This document shows positions 44,232 to 53,491 of a stretch of 64,000 bases of DNA, piece by piece. The number at the start of each line of letters is the position of its first letter. Position 1 is the first letter of the stretch. Below the pieces are notes generated by a model. It did not search any database, was not told the DNA's origin, and was given only the letters and a program-made list of their open reading frames with translations. The DNA comes from Bradyrhizobium roseum (GTDB taxonomy: Bacteria; Pseudomonadota; Alphaproteobacteria; Rhizobiales; Xanthobacteraceae): NCBI RefSeq assembly GCF_030413175.1, contig NZ_CP129212.1:1364001-1428000 (forward strand). Direction: 5' to 3'. Made by a program: the position numbers and the translations under genes.

Positions 44232-44869
44232 CCGTACGAAGAACAGCGCATGAAAAGCAGCGGCCCGACGGCGAGAATGCTTCGGCCACGGGTTCGCGCA
44301 AATACCGCGATCCGCGCTTCGATGCCGTTGCGGTAAAGGTGTTTCCCGGCGATCACTACGTCACGTCGGTTGTCGATGAAATGCTGGTGACGATCCTCGG
44401 CTCCTGCGTCACCGCGTGCATTCGCGATCCGCTGGCCGGCGTCGGCGGCATGAATCATTTCATGCTGCCTGAATCCGCCGGTGCCGGCTGGGATACAGCC
44501 TCGGCCAGCATGCGGTACGGCAACGTCGCGATGGAACGGCTGATCAACGACATCCTCAAGCGCGGCGGCGCGCGCGATCGGCTCGAGATCAAGGTGTTCG
44601 GTGGCGGCAACGTCATGAACGGCACCACCAATATCGGGCATCGCAACGCCGAGTTCGTCGAGGAATACCTGGCCGCGGAAGGCCTTCCGATCGCCGCCCG
44701 CCATTTGCGCGGCAATCTTCCACGGCGGGTTCACTACTTTCCGGCCACCGGCAAGGTGATGTTGCTGGAACTACAACGTTCCGAGCAGGAAGAGGTCGTT
44801 CGCAGCGAGCACACCTATAAACACAAGATCGAAGTCGAGCCCGCGGCGGGTTCGGCCGAACTGTTCTGA
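44228..44869 (+). CDS. cheD: Chemoreceptor glutamine deamidase CheD
   Basis: This 213-residue protein has the CheD core: VTILGSCVTACIRDP carries the nucleophilic cysteine in the G-S-C-V motif, MNHFMLPE the histidine and KVFGGGNVMNG the family-specific loop. It deamidates receptor glutamines to glutamates for methylation. A ~30-residue N-terminal extension and a charged C-terminal tail are present. It lies between cheR and cheB, a common alphaproteobacterial order. Confidence 0.95.
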   Translation: MTVRRTAHEKQRPDGENASATGSRKYRDPRFDAVAVKVFPGDHYVTSVVDEMLVTILGSCVTACIRDPLAGVGGMNHFMLPESAGAGWDTASASMRYGNVAMERLINDILKRGGARDRLEIKVFGGGNVMNGTTNIGHRNAEFVEEYLAAEGLPIAARHLRGNLPRRVHYFPATGKVMLLELQRSEQEEVVRSEHTYKHKIEVEPAAGSAELF

Positions 44870-44880
44870 GGCATTACGCC

Positions 44881-45933
44881 ATGACCGCCATACGCGTGTT
44901 GATCGTCGACGACTCTGCGTTCGTGCGCAAGGTGCTGACCGAAATGCTTTCGAGCGATCCCGCGATCGAGGTGGTCGGTGCGGCGCCCAACCCGCTCATC
45001 GCCAGGGACATGATCAAGACGCTCAATCCCGACGTACTGACGCTCGATATCGAGATGCCGCAAATGGACGGGCTTTCCTTCCTGGAAAAGATCATGGCGC
45101 TGCGCCCGATGCCCGTCGTGATGATTTCGTCGCTCACCCAGAAGGGTGCCGAGACTGCGCTGAAGGCGCTCGAAATGGGGGCCGTCGATTACGTGGCCAA
45201 GCCCGCCATCGGGCTGGTCGGCGGGCTTTCGACCCTGGCTGAGGAAATCGTTGCCAAGGTCAAGATGGCCGCTTCGGCCAAGGTCCGGCCGCGCGCGGCG
45301 GAAAAGCCGCAGGCCGCGCGGCTGCCGTCGGCGGCATCGTTCAATTCGTCGGAGAAGATCATCGCCGTGGGCGCCTCTACCGGCGGCGTGGAGGCATTGC
45401 AGGAGTTCCTCACGGCGTTTCCTCCGGACGCGCCGGCCATTCTGATTACGCAGCACATGCCCGCGATGTTCACCGCGTCGTTCGCGAACAGGCTGGACCA
45501 TTGCTGCGCCGTGGGCGTCAGCCAGGCCCGCGACGGCGAGCGGGTGCTGCCGGGTCACGCCTACATCGCGCCGGGCGGCTACCACCTGGAATTAACGCGA
45601 AGCGGCGCCAACTACATGTGTCGGGTTCACGAGCAGCCACTGGTCTCCGGTCATCGTCCCTCGGTGGACGTGCTGTTCCGTTCGGTGGCCAAGGCCGCCG
45701 GCGCGAACGCGATCGGCGTCATCCTGACCGGCATGGGCAGGGATGGGGCGGCGGGCTTGCTCGAGATGCGCCAGGCCGGTGCGCCGACGATCGGGCAGGA
45801 TGAGGCCACCTGCGTCGTCTACGGCATGCCAAAGGCTGCCAGGGAATGCGGCGCTACCGAAGTCGAACTGCCGCTGGGCAAGATTCCGGCGGAGGTTCTG
45901 CACAATTGCCGGGGACGGGGCGTACGGGTGTAG
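44881..45933 (+). CDS. cheB: Chemoreceptor methylesterase CheB
   Basis: This 350-residue protein has an N-terminal receiver domain (DDSAFVRK, phospho-acceptor D56 in LTLDIEMPQMDG, K in YVAKP), a short linker and a C-terminal methylesterase with triad S166 (GASTGGVEAL), H192 (TQHMP) and D288 (GMGRDGAAG). Phosphorylation by CheA activates removal of receptor methyl groups. It ends 2 bases before the next receptor-like gene. Confidence 0.96.
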   Translation: MTAIRVLIVDDSAFVRKVLTEMLSSDPAIEVVGAAPNPLIARDMIKTLNPDVLTLDIEMPQMDGLSFLEKIMALRPMPVVMISSLTQKGAETALKALEMGAVDYVAKPAIGLVGGLSTLAEEIVAKVKMAASAKVRPRAAEKPQAARLPSAASFNSSEKIIAVGASTGGVEALQEFLTAFPPDAPAILITQHMPAMFTASFANRLDHCCAVGVSQARDGERVLPGHAYIAPGGYHLELTRSGANYMCRVHEQPLVSGHRPSVDVLFRSVAKAAGANAIGVILTGMGRDGAAGLLEMRQAGAPTIGQDEATCVVYGMPKAARECGATEVELPLGKIPAEVLHNCRGRGVRV

Positions 45934-45935
45934 CG

Positions 45936-47078
45936 ATGTTGAGTGTGTTGCGTGGTGGAGTTGCTGCGGAAGCCGTGCCCGTGCCCGACATGGCCGGCGT
46001 GCCGCAGACGGCGGAAGTGCCGCAAGCGCCGGACGATCAAACGGCGCTGCTGCAGCGCTGGATGTCGCTCGCCAGCATGCAGCAGCGCGTCATTGAAGCG
46101 CTGATATCGGAAATTACCGGCACGTCGACGTTTGTCGAAACCGAGGCGGAGGCATTGAGTGGCCGGTTTCAGCGGCTCGCTACCAGCGCGGAGCAGCAGA
46201 CGGCCCGGGTCGAAAGCCTGACCAATCTTGCAAAGGGAATCGAGGTCGACGGCGAGCAGGTACCGATCGAAAGTATCGCCGGATTGCTCGAGGAGACGCT
46301 CAGCGATGTCGTCGCGAAGATCTTGATGCTGTCGAAGGATTCGATGGCAATGGTCTACGCGCTGGACGATTTGAGCAAGAACGTCGTGCAGATCGAAAAA
46401 TGCACCGTCAATCTGAACCGCATCAACAAGACGACCAACATGCTCGCCCTGAATGCGAGGATCGAGGCCGAGCGCGCGGGCACAGCCGGCATGGCATTTC
46501 GCGTGGTTGCCGGTGAGGTGCAGGAATTGTCGAAGGCGACGGAAAGCCTTTCGCGGGAAATGAAGGCCGAAATCAAAACGGTGACGACCGGCATCATCGA
46601 AGGTCAGGCGACGCTGCAACGCGTCGCGACCATCGACATGTCCGAAAACATCATGGCGAAGGACCGCCTGGAAGTGCTGCTGGCCGCCCTGGTCAACCGG
46701 AGCGACAACCTCAGTTCCATCGTCGCCGATGCCGTCCGGGAGGCCAGCCTGATCTCCGCTGACGTCGACGGCATGGTCACGGGAATCCAGTTTCAGGACC
46801 GCACCAGACAGCGCCTCGAGCATGTCGTCGATACGCTTCAGGTCATCGGCCAGGCGCTGGAGGACACCAAAGGCAGGACCAAGGCCGTCGTTCCGGAATT
46901 GTCGGGCGAGTCCGGGTCCGACGTGGAGTGGGTCAAGGGGCTGCTGGACAATATCAAGATGAGTGATTTGCGTGCTCGCTTCGTTGCTCAGGTCCTCGAT
47001 GGAAAGCAGCTTTGCGAAGTTCAAGATGCGTCGGCGCACGATGGGCCGGCGGTGAGTGGTGATGTCGAGTTGTTCTAG
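45936..47078 (+). CDS. Soluble receptor-like protein with CheZ-like motif
   Basis: This 380-residue protein has no membrane helix and no sensor domain. Its middle resembles the chemoreceptor signalling hairpin (NLNRINKTTNMLALNARIEA, then AFRVVAGEVQEL), but the canonical Q-T-N tip is K-T-T-N and flanking text differs. Near the end it carries IQFQDRTRQRLEHV, with D288 and Q292 spaced as in the CheZ motif FQDLTGQ, whose D and Q act in CheY-P dephosphorylation. The ATG at 45936 follows the cheB stop immediately. It may combine array docking with phosphatase activity; that is inference. Confidence 0.8.
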   Translation: MLSVLRGGVAAEAVPVPDMAGVPQTAEVPQAPDDQTALLQRWMSLASMQQRVIEALISEITGTSTFVETEAEALSGRFQRLATSAEQQTARVESLTNLAKGIEVDGEQVPIESIAGLLEETLSDVVAKILMLSKDSMAMVYALDDLSKNVVQIEKCTVNLNRINKTTNMLALNARIEAERAGTAGMAFRVVAGEVQELSKATESLSREMKAEIKTVTTGIIEGQATLQRVATIDMSENIMAKDRLEVLLAALVNRSDNLSSIVADAVREASLISADVDGMVTGIQFQDRTRQRLEHVVDTLQVIGQALEDTKGRTKAVVPELSGESGSDVEWVKGLLDNIKMSDLRARFVAQVLDGKQLCEVQDASAHDGPAVSGDVELF

Positions 47079-47087
47079 GAGGTATCA

Positions 47088-47387
47088 ATGCAGTTTGAGT
47101 TTGTCGGAAATGATGCGTGCGTTCGGATGACCGGTGACCTCACGTTCACCGACCATGTCGCTTTCAAGACCATGACGGATCGCCTGTTCGGCGGCACGGA
47201 CCAGTTTGTCACCATGGACCTCGCCAAGCTCGAATTCATCGATTCGGCGGGCCTGGGCATGCTGCTGCTGGCCAGGGATGTCGCCGACAAGGCCGGCCGC
47301 AAGCTGGTCCTGCGCAGCCCGGGTGGCCAGGTCAAGCGGATGTTCGGACTGACCAAGTTCGACACGCTGTTTGCGGTCGAAGAGTAG
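47088..47387 (+). CDS. STAS anti-sigma-factor antagonist (SpoIIAA/HsbA-like)
   Basis: This 99-residue protein is one STAS domain with the canonical phospho-serine S53 in EFIDSAGLGMLLLARD. Such proteins are phosphorylated by a HATPase partner and dephosphorylated by a PP2C phosphatase, and bind their partners only when unphosphorylated. Both partner types follow in order in the same operon. Confidence 0.92.
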   Translation: MQFEFVGNDACVRMTGDLTFTDHVAFKTMTDRLFGGTDQFVTMDLAKLEFIDSAGLGMLLLARDVADKAGRKLVLRSPGGQVKRMFGLTKFDTLFAVEE

Positions 47388-47396
47388 AGACACGAC

Positions 47397-48062
47397 ATGG
47401 CGCCGGAAGGACAGGCGATCATATCGACGGCTTCGGCTCCTAAAGGGCCGAGACTGACCTATTGGGACGGCGGTTCCAGTAGCTCATTGATATCGGCGCT
47501 TTCGCCGCCTGCGACGCAATGTATCGAGGCCGACCTGGCCGACGAGTGTCAGATCGCCGAGCCACGTCACCGGATCATGGGGCACCTCAGCCTCCTGGTA
47601 ACGACCAAGTCGGCTTACCGGCATCACATCAGCAGGGCATTCGTCGAGGCTATCGAGAGTCGGACGACGCTCTCTAACGATCTGCACGACCGAATCTACA
47701 CCGCGACTCAGGAGGCGGTGATGAACGCCGTCCTGCACGGAAATCTCCGGATCGAAGCGGGTTTGCGCGACAACCTGGAACGCTTCGTCGAATTCCACGA
47801 GTCGATCGAGCGCAAGCTGGCGCTTCCCGAGGTTGCCGGCGGCATGGTTCGAGTCGATGCGCTCTGGAACTCGAAGATGCTCTATGTCGTCATTCGAGAC
47901 AGCGGCGACGGTTATGACAAGGCAGCTGTGCCCTCGTTGAGCGAAACGATTGGCGACAGTCCGGTCGGCAGAGGCCGTGGGCTGTCCATCCTGGAAACGA
48001 TCTGCGACCGCGTCGTCCTGCTTCACGGCGGCAGGGCCATCAAGCTGGGCTTTCGCATATGA
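47397..48062 (+). CDS. HATPase_c anti-sigma-type serine kinase
   Basis: This 221-residue protein has a GHKL ATPase domain in its C-terminal ~170 residues: N-box TATQEAVMNAVLHGN, G1 IRDSGDGYD and G2 GRGRGLSILE. There is no HisKA domain, so it belongs with RsbW/SpoIIAB-type serine kinases rather than histidine kinases. The N-terminal ~50 residues are unassigned. Its stop overlaps the next start in an ATGA. Confidence 0.88.
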   Translation: MAPEGQAIISTASAPKGPRLTYWDGGSSSSLISALSPPATQCIEADLADECQIAEPRHRIMGHLSLLVTTKSAYRHHISRAFVEAIESRTTLSNDLHDRIYTATQEAVMNAVLHGNLRIEAGLRDNLERFVEFHESIERKLALPEVAGGMVRVDALWNSKMLYVVIRDSGDGYDKAAVPSLSETIGDSPVGRGRGLSILETICDRVVLLHGGRAIKLGFRI

Positions 48063-49387
48063 CACAAGGTCCTGCCGAGACGCTGTTGCGGGCCGGTGCG
48101 GTGGACAACGCCGTAAGCAACGGCATTCGCGATGCCAAGATACTGATCGCCGACGACGATCCGCTCAGCCGCCGTCTGCTCGTCGGCATTCTTCAGAAGC
48201 AGAATTTCAGGAATCTGAAGGTCGCCGAGGGCGGAAGGGCGGCGCTGGAGCTGCTCTATTCGTTTCGCCCGGACCTCGTATTGCTGGACATGCAGATGCC
48301 CGATATCGGCGGGCTGGAAGTCTGCCAGAAGGCGCGCGCGCATCCCGATTCCGTCGATATTCCTATTCTGGTCCAGACCGCCACGGTCAACCGGCGAGAG
48401 ATGGGGAACCTGTTCGCCGCCGGCGCTTCCGATTTCCTGTCCAAACCCATCAACCCATCCGAACTGATCGCGCGTGTCATCGTGCATCTTGAGCGGCGGG
48501 AATTGCTGCAGGAGTTGCGCGAGTACCGCGAGCGCACGTCGCTCGAACTCGACGCCGCCCGCCGCATGCAGCTCGAGCTGCTTCCATCGCCGGAAGTCCA
48601 GCAGGCGTTGGCGTCCTCCACGGGGCTCAGATTGGCTTCGTTCAGCCGGTCTTCCTCGGAGATCGGCGGCGACCTCTGGGGCCTGTTACCGATCGACGAA
48701 ACCAGCTTCGGGGTTTTTGTCGCCGACTTCACCGGCCACGGCGTGACGGCGGCGCTGAATACGTTCCGCCTGCACGCGCTGATTCACGAATACAGATCGC
48801 TGCATCACGATCCGTCGCGGCTGCTGTCGATGCTCAATGAGCGGCTGACCCATCTGCTGCCGCGCGGGCAATTCGCCACCTTCCTTTACGCGGTCGTCGA
48901 TCATGCGGCGGGAATGTTGCGGATCGCTTCCGCGGGATCTCCGCCACCGATCATCGCGGCTGGTGTCGAGGGACCGTCCCGTCTTTTCGAGATCGCAGGG
49001 GTTCCGTTGGGGATTGCGCCCGGCATCCAGTATGAGCAGCGGATTCATGCGTTCGAGCCGGGCTCGCGGCTGCTGTTGTTCAGCGACGGGTTGCCTGAAT
49101 TCGCGGGCTCATCCGGAAACCGGATCGGAGAACCGGGCCTCGTCGAGGCGGTCGATGCCTGCCACTCCGATCTTGCCCCGGGCGAGGTCATCGACGGGCT
49201 GTGTCGCGTAACGGGCATCACGGACGCGGTGATGTTGCCCGACGATACGACGATCGTGTGCGTCGATCGGCGGGGCGGTCCCTTACCGGGTTCCAGCAAG
49301 CAATCTGCGCTTTCAGGTGATCGTTCGTCGAGCCAGGCGGAATTCCACCTGACGAAACAAGAAAAATCAACATGCTCGACCGGTTAG
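48059..49387 (+). CDS. Receiver plus PP2C (SpoIIE/RsbU) phosphatase
   Basis: This 442-residue protein has a receiver domain (~25-145; DDDP acid pocket, D77 in VLLDMQMPDIGG, K in LSKPINP), a coiled linker (RELLQELREYRERTSLELDA) and a SpoIIE-type PP2C domain (SSEIGGDLWG, VADFTGHGVTAAL, LFSDGLPE) with metal-binding aspartates. In HsbR of Pseudomonas the same REC-PP2C layout switches a STAS protein between states. Phosphorylation by the nearby kinase or CheA could control it. Confidence 0.92.
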   Translation: MTQGPAETLLRAGAVDNAVSNGIRDAKILIADDDPLSRRLLVGILQKQNFRNLKVAEGGRAALELLYSFRPDLVLLDMQMPDIGGLEVCQKARAHPDSVDIPILVQTATVNRREMGNLFAAGASDFLSKPINPSELIARVIVHLERRELLQELREYRERTSLELDAARRMQLELLPSPEVQQALASSTGLRLASFSRSSSEIGGDLWGLLPIDETSFGVFVADFTGHGVTAALNTFRLHALIHEYRSLHHDPSRLLSMLNERLTHLLPRGQFATFLYAVVDHAAGMLRIASAGSPPPIIAAGVEGPSRLFEIAGVPLGIAPGIQYEQRIHAFEPGSRLLLFSDGLPEFAGSSGNRIGEPGLVEAVDACHSDLAPGEVIDGLCRVTGITDAVMLPDDTTIVCVDRRGGPLPGSSKQSALSGDRSSSQAEFHLTKQEKSTCSTG

Positions 49388-49734
49388 AAAATATCTCGTT
49401 GCTTGATGACGAACAGATCGGCCTGCTTCGCGAAGCGCTCGAACCGGACGAACTGGCTGCAATGCTGTCGGAGTTGCCGCTTGCCGCTCGCCACGCGCTC
49501 GCGGCAATCGAGGCGGCTGTCAAGTCGGCGGAACTCGACGAGGCGCGGCGTGCTGCGCATGTCCTGAAGGGGGCTGCGAGCAGTTTTGGCGCTGCGAGGC
49601 TGGCGGAAGTTGCCCGCGCGATTGAACTCGACCTGCCTTCGATCGCGGACATAGACCGGACCATGCCGCTGCTCGTCGAGATCATCGCACAGACCACCGC
49701 GGCGCTCCCGCTCCGAACCGGGAAGCCGGCATGA
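49372..49734 (+). CDS. Histidine phosphotransfer (Hpt) protein
   Basis: This 120-residue four-helix Hpt protein has phospho-acceptor H63 in AAHVLKGAASSFGA. It has no other domain. It overlaps the phosphatase gene by 16 bases and the kinase gene by an ATGA, so it most likely shuttles phosphate between the hybrid kinase and the REC-PP2C phosphatase. Confidence 0.9.
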   Translation: MLDRLENISLLDDEQIGLLREALEPDELAAMLSELPLAARHALAAIEAAVKSAELDEARRAAHVLKGAASSFGAARLAEVARAIELDLPSIADIDRTMPLLVEIIAQTTAALPLRTGKPA

Positions 49735-52700
49735 TGGCTCACGAACTACCCGGGCAGGCTGGCGTTGCGGCGGCTCGATCGTCAAAGGATGCCATCGTAC
49801 CTTATCTGCCGATGATCGTCGCGGCTTTTCTGATGGTGCTGTCGGTCGTCGCGGCCGGAACCGCGATCTGGAACCTGCATGACCGGGTAGAGAAAGAGAC
49901 GCGAGCAGGCCTCGATCGGGTCGCGCTCGTGATCGCGGAACAGACGTCGCGCTCCTTTCAGTCCGTCGATCTCGTCCTCAAGGGGGTGATCGACCGCGTC
50001 GCCTCGGCATCTGCCGGAGAGGCGCTCACCGGACAGGATCTCACCGGCAAGGGATTGCACGAATACATGGCCGGAGAGGTTGTGAACCTTCCGCAAGTCG
50101 CCAATCTCATCCTGATCAATGCCGAAGGTGACTACAGCAACAGCTCGCAAGCCTGGCCCGTGCCCGCAATGTCGCTGGCCCACCGCGAGCAATTCAAGTA
50201 TCTCCGCGACAATGCGGGTGGAGGCTTGTTTGTCAGCCAGCCGGTCAGGAACAAGCTTGACGGCGCCTGGACGCTCTATCTGGCGCGCCGCCTCTCCGAC
50301 AAGAATGGCGTGTTTCTCGGCGTGGCGCAGGCGGCGGTGCGGCTGAAGCATTTCGAGGATTTCTACGCTTCGGTGTCGCTCGGCGAAGGCGGGTCGATTG
50401 CGTTGCTGCGGAACGACGGAATGATGCTGGTGCGATACCCGTTGATCGAAAGCATGGTCGGTGAAATCGTCGGAAGGCGATGGCGCGAGACGGCCGATCC
50501 GGGCGCACTGGAGCGAAAGGAGGTGTGGGCCGAGGGCGTCGATGGAAAGATGCAATATGTGGCCCTCAACGCCGTACCCGAGTTTCCGCTGGCCGTTTCG
50601 GCGGCGCTTACAAAGGAGGAGGTGCTCGGTTCCTGGCGTCGCGATGCCATCCTGGTGACGGTCGGCGCCATCGGCGCGGCTGCAGGCATCACCCTTCTGC
50701 TGATGGTGCTGGTCCGGAAGATGCGCAGGATGCGTCATTCCGAAATGCTGCTGGAGCGGCAGAACCGGGAGCTGGAGCGAAGCAGCCGCCTCCTGCTCGA
50801 TGCCCAGCGGGTAGGGAAGCTGGGTCACTGGTCGTCCAATGAATCGGGAAAATATGCAATCTGGTCTCCGCAATTGTTCGACATCGCGGGAATTCCTCCC
50901 ATCTCGCCGGTGCCGTTCGACACCTTACTTTCGCTGATCCATCCCGAGGACCTGCAGGGCTACCTTGTCGAGCGCTCCGAGGCGCGATCGACGGGAAAGC
51001 CCTATATGCACGAGCATCGCTGGGTCCGTCCCGATGGAAGCATTCGATGGGTGCGGATCGAAAGCGATCCTCAATCTGCTTTTGACAAGGAGCGCAGCGG
51101 CACCTTCGGCATCGTGCTGGACTTGACGGAACGGAAGCAAGCGGAAGCCGTCGCCGAGGAGTCCCAGGCCCGGCTCGTCGACGCCATCGAGTCGTTGGCT
51201 CAGGGTTTCATACTCTATGACCGCGAAGATCGCTTCGTGCTGGCGAACAGCCATTTCAGGGAAATGTTTCCCGAACTCGCACGCGTCCTGACGCCTGGAA
51301 TGCAGTATGACGAGGTGCTGCGCGCCGCATTGCGGCTGGACTTGTTCGGCAAACTCGACGCCGACGCTGAAGAATGGCTCGCGCGCACGAAGGCATGGCA
51401 TTATGCCGGCAGCAAAGCCGTGGAGCGCATGAATGATATGGGCCGGTGGATCCAGTTCGTCGACCACAAGACATCCGACGGCGGCACCGTCGGCCTGAGA
51501 ACCGACATCACCGAGTTCAAGCAAGTCCAGACCGCGCTGGAGCAGAAGCTCGGAGATCTCGAGCGGATTCGAGCCGATCTCGAGATGCAAAAGCGGGAAT
51601 TGCTGGAAACGTCGGAAGACCTCGTCAAGGCAAAGGACGCGGCAGAGGCAGCCAGCCGGGCCAAGTCCGATTTCCTGGCGATGATGAGCCACGAAATCCG
51701 GACGCCGTTGAGCGGCATGGTCGGGATGATCGAGTTGCTCCGCGAGACGCCGTTGAGCCTGGAGCAGGAGCGTTTCACCGCGCTGGCCAAGGAGTCGTCC
51801 GACGGGCTTCTCAACGTGGTCAACGACATTCTGGACTTTTCGAAACTGGAAGCCGGGCGAATTTCGCCGGAGTTCATCGAGTTCGATATCGTCCACGTGG
51901 TCAAGGGCGTTGCCTCGCTCATGACGTCAAAGGCGCGCGACAAGGGACTGGAGCTCTCGATCGCCGTTGCGGACGGCCTTCCGCATTGGCTGAAGGGGGA
52001 CGGCAATCGCATACGCCAGGTTCTGCTCAATCTGGTCAACAACGCCATCAAGTTCACGGACGCCGGCCGCATCGGCATAGAAGTCTCTCATCAATCGTTG
52101 GCGGACGACCAGGTGGAGTTGCGGATCGAGGTCACCGACACCGGCATCGGTATCGGCCCGGAGACGCAGCTGCAGCTTTTCAATCCGTTCGTTCAGGCCG
52201 ATACTTCCGTCTCGCGAAAGTACGGTGGCAGCGGATTGGGATTGGCGATCTGCAAGCAGCTCTGCGGCCTCATGGGGGGAGCCATCGGCGTCGACAGCCA
52301 TTCGGGCAAAGGCAGCAGGTTCTGGTTCACGGCGCGATGTGGGATCGGCTCGCCCCGTATCGCCGACGCGCCTTCCCTCGTGCCGGACCTCGATCGTTCC
52401 ATCAAGGTGCTGGTCGCCGAAGACAGTCCCATCATCGCAACGTTGATATCGAGCCTGCTCAAGAAGCAGAACTTCGAGGTGCAGATGGTCACGAACGGCT
52501 TGCAAGCCGTGGCCGCGGTTACGAAAGACACATACGATATTGTCCTGATGGACATTAACATGCCGGAGATGGACGGCATCTCCGCGACGCGGGCGATTCG
52601 CGCGCTGCCCGGACGGCAATCGAGCCTTCCAATCGTCGCGTTGACGGCAAACGCCATCGTCGGCCAGCGGGAAATCTATCTCGCCGCCGGAATGAACGAC

Positions 52701-52832
52701 TACGTGACCAAGCCGATACAGCCGCATACCCTGTTCCAGGCCATCCAGCGCTGGGTCGCCCCGGCTGGCGCCGGAACGGCGGCCGCTTCGTCAGCGGACG
52801 AGGCGAGTGAAAGCACTCAGCTCCAAGGCTGA
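49731..52832 (+). CDS. Membrane hybrid sensor histidine kinase
   Basis: This 1033-residue protein has a membrane helix at ~22-45, a ~260-residue periplasmic Cache/PDC sensor and a second helix at ~305-327. Two PAS domains (~345-470 and ~485-600) and a coiled linker follow, then HisKA with H654 in MMSHEIRTPL. HATPase has LVNNAIKF, VTDTGIGI and GGSGLGLAI, and the receiver domain has D941 in VLMDINMPEMDG. A hybrid kinase ending in a receiver needs an Hpt protein, and one is encoded immediately upstream. The architecture is that of the kinase at 33947-36679 with one more PAS. Confidence 0.93.
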   Translation: MMAHELPGQAGVAAARSSKDAIVPYLPMIVAAFLMVLSVVAAGTAIWNLHDRVEKETRAGLDRVALVIAEQTSRSFQSVDLVLKGVIDRVASASAGEALTGQDLTGKGLHEYMAGEVVNLPQVANLILINAEGDYSNSSQAWPVPAMSLAHREQFKYLRDNAGGGLFVSQPVRNKLDGAWTLYLARRLSDKNGVFLGVAQAAVRLKHFEDFYASVSLGEGGSIALLRNDGMMLVRYPLIESMVGEIVGRRWRETADPGALERKEVWAEGVDGKMQYVALNAVPEFPLAVSAALTKEEVLGSWRRDAILVTVGAIGAAAGITLLLMVLVRKMRRMRHSEMLLERQNRELERSSRLLLDAQRVGKLGHWSSNESGKYAIWSPQLFDIAGIPPISPVPFDTLLSLIHPEDLQGYLVERSEARSTGKPYMHEHRWVRPDGSIRWVRIESDPQSAFDKERSGTFGIVLDLTERKQAEAVAEESQARLVDAIESLAQGFILYDREDRFVLANSHFREMFPELARVLTPGMQYDEVLRAALRLDLFGKLDADAEEWLARTKAWHYAGSKAVERMNDMGRWIQFVDHKTSDGGTVGLRTDITEFKQVQTALEQKLGDLERIRADLEMQKRELLETSEDLVKAKDAAEAASRAKSDFLAMMSHEIRTPLSGMVGMIELLRETPLSLEQERFTALAKESSDGLLNVVNDILDFSKLEAGRISPEFIEFDIVHVVKGVASLMTSKARDKGLELSIAVADGLPHWLKGDGNRIRQVLLNLVNNAIKFTDAGRIGIEVSHQSLADDQVELRIEVTDTGIGIGPETQLQLFNPFVQADTSVSRKYGGSGLGLAICKQLCGLMGGAIGVDSHSGKGSRFWFTARCGIGSPRIADAPSLVPDLDRSIKVLVAEDSPIIATLISSLLKKQNFEVQMVTNGLQAVAAVTKDTYDIVLMDINMPEMDGISATRAIRALPGRQSSLPIVALTANAIVGQREIYLAAGMNDYVTKPIQPHTLFQAIQRWVAPAGAGTAAASSADEASESTQLQG

Positions 52833-52879
52833 AGTCTTCGAGCGATCCCGTCGCCTCAGTCAGGAGATGCGCGGCATCG

Positions 52880-53236
52880 TCAGGCCGATGGTCTGCTAAG
52901 GACGTAGACCAAGCCCACCAGCATGAAGACGCCGACGCTTGCCATCAGGATCGGGCCGGGCGCGCTGCCAAGCCAGAACAGCAAAAATCCGGTGCTGATG
53001 CCTGTAACGGCCAGCAGTTTGGCCCGCAGCGGGATAGCGCCGCGTTCCCGCCACGCGCGCAACGACGCCCCGAAACGGGGATGCGAGAGCAGCCAGTTTT
53101 CCAGCCGCGGTGAGGATCGTGCAAAGCAGGCGGTGGCGAGGATGAGGAACGGCGTCGTCGGGAGCACCGGCAGGAATGCGCCGATGAAACCAAGGGCGAT
53201 GAAGAGAAGGCCAAGAACGAAATAGACGCTGCGCAT
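52880..53236 (-). CDS. YbaN/DUF454-family inner-membrane protein
   Basis: This 118-residue protein has three hydrophobic helices (~4-28, ~77-95, ~98-114) and the family signature [20 protein letters not shown] followed by [12 protein letters not shown]. Function of the family is unknown. The start at 53236 (MRSVYF) is the family-typical one; the ATG at 53245 adds three residues. It is convergent with the kinase gene and stands alone. Confidence 0.88.
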   Translation of the reverse strand: MRSVYFVLGLLFIALGFIGAFLPVLPTTPFLILATACFARSSPRLENWLLSHPRFGASLRAWRERGAIPLRAKLLAVTGISTGFLLFWLGSAPGPILMASVGVFMLVGLVYVLSRPSA

Positions 53237-53491
53237 CGGCAGCAACCTGCATCATGGGACGAGAACTTGCAATCGCGCGGCAGGCCCGGAGCGGCGCAGC
53301 GCGGCGATCAGGCAGGTTGCGCCCAACACGATGATGACCGGAAAAGACGTCTGCCGCGCATGATGCGTCGGCATCGGCGGAGGTGGTCGCCGGCCCGAAA
53401 ATCTGTCTCTATTGGCTGCCGGCACGTGGCCGGTCTGCGTGCCACGGCGCTGCCGCCGGCCCTGCCTAAAGTTTTTGCTGTGGAGAATGAG

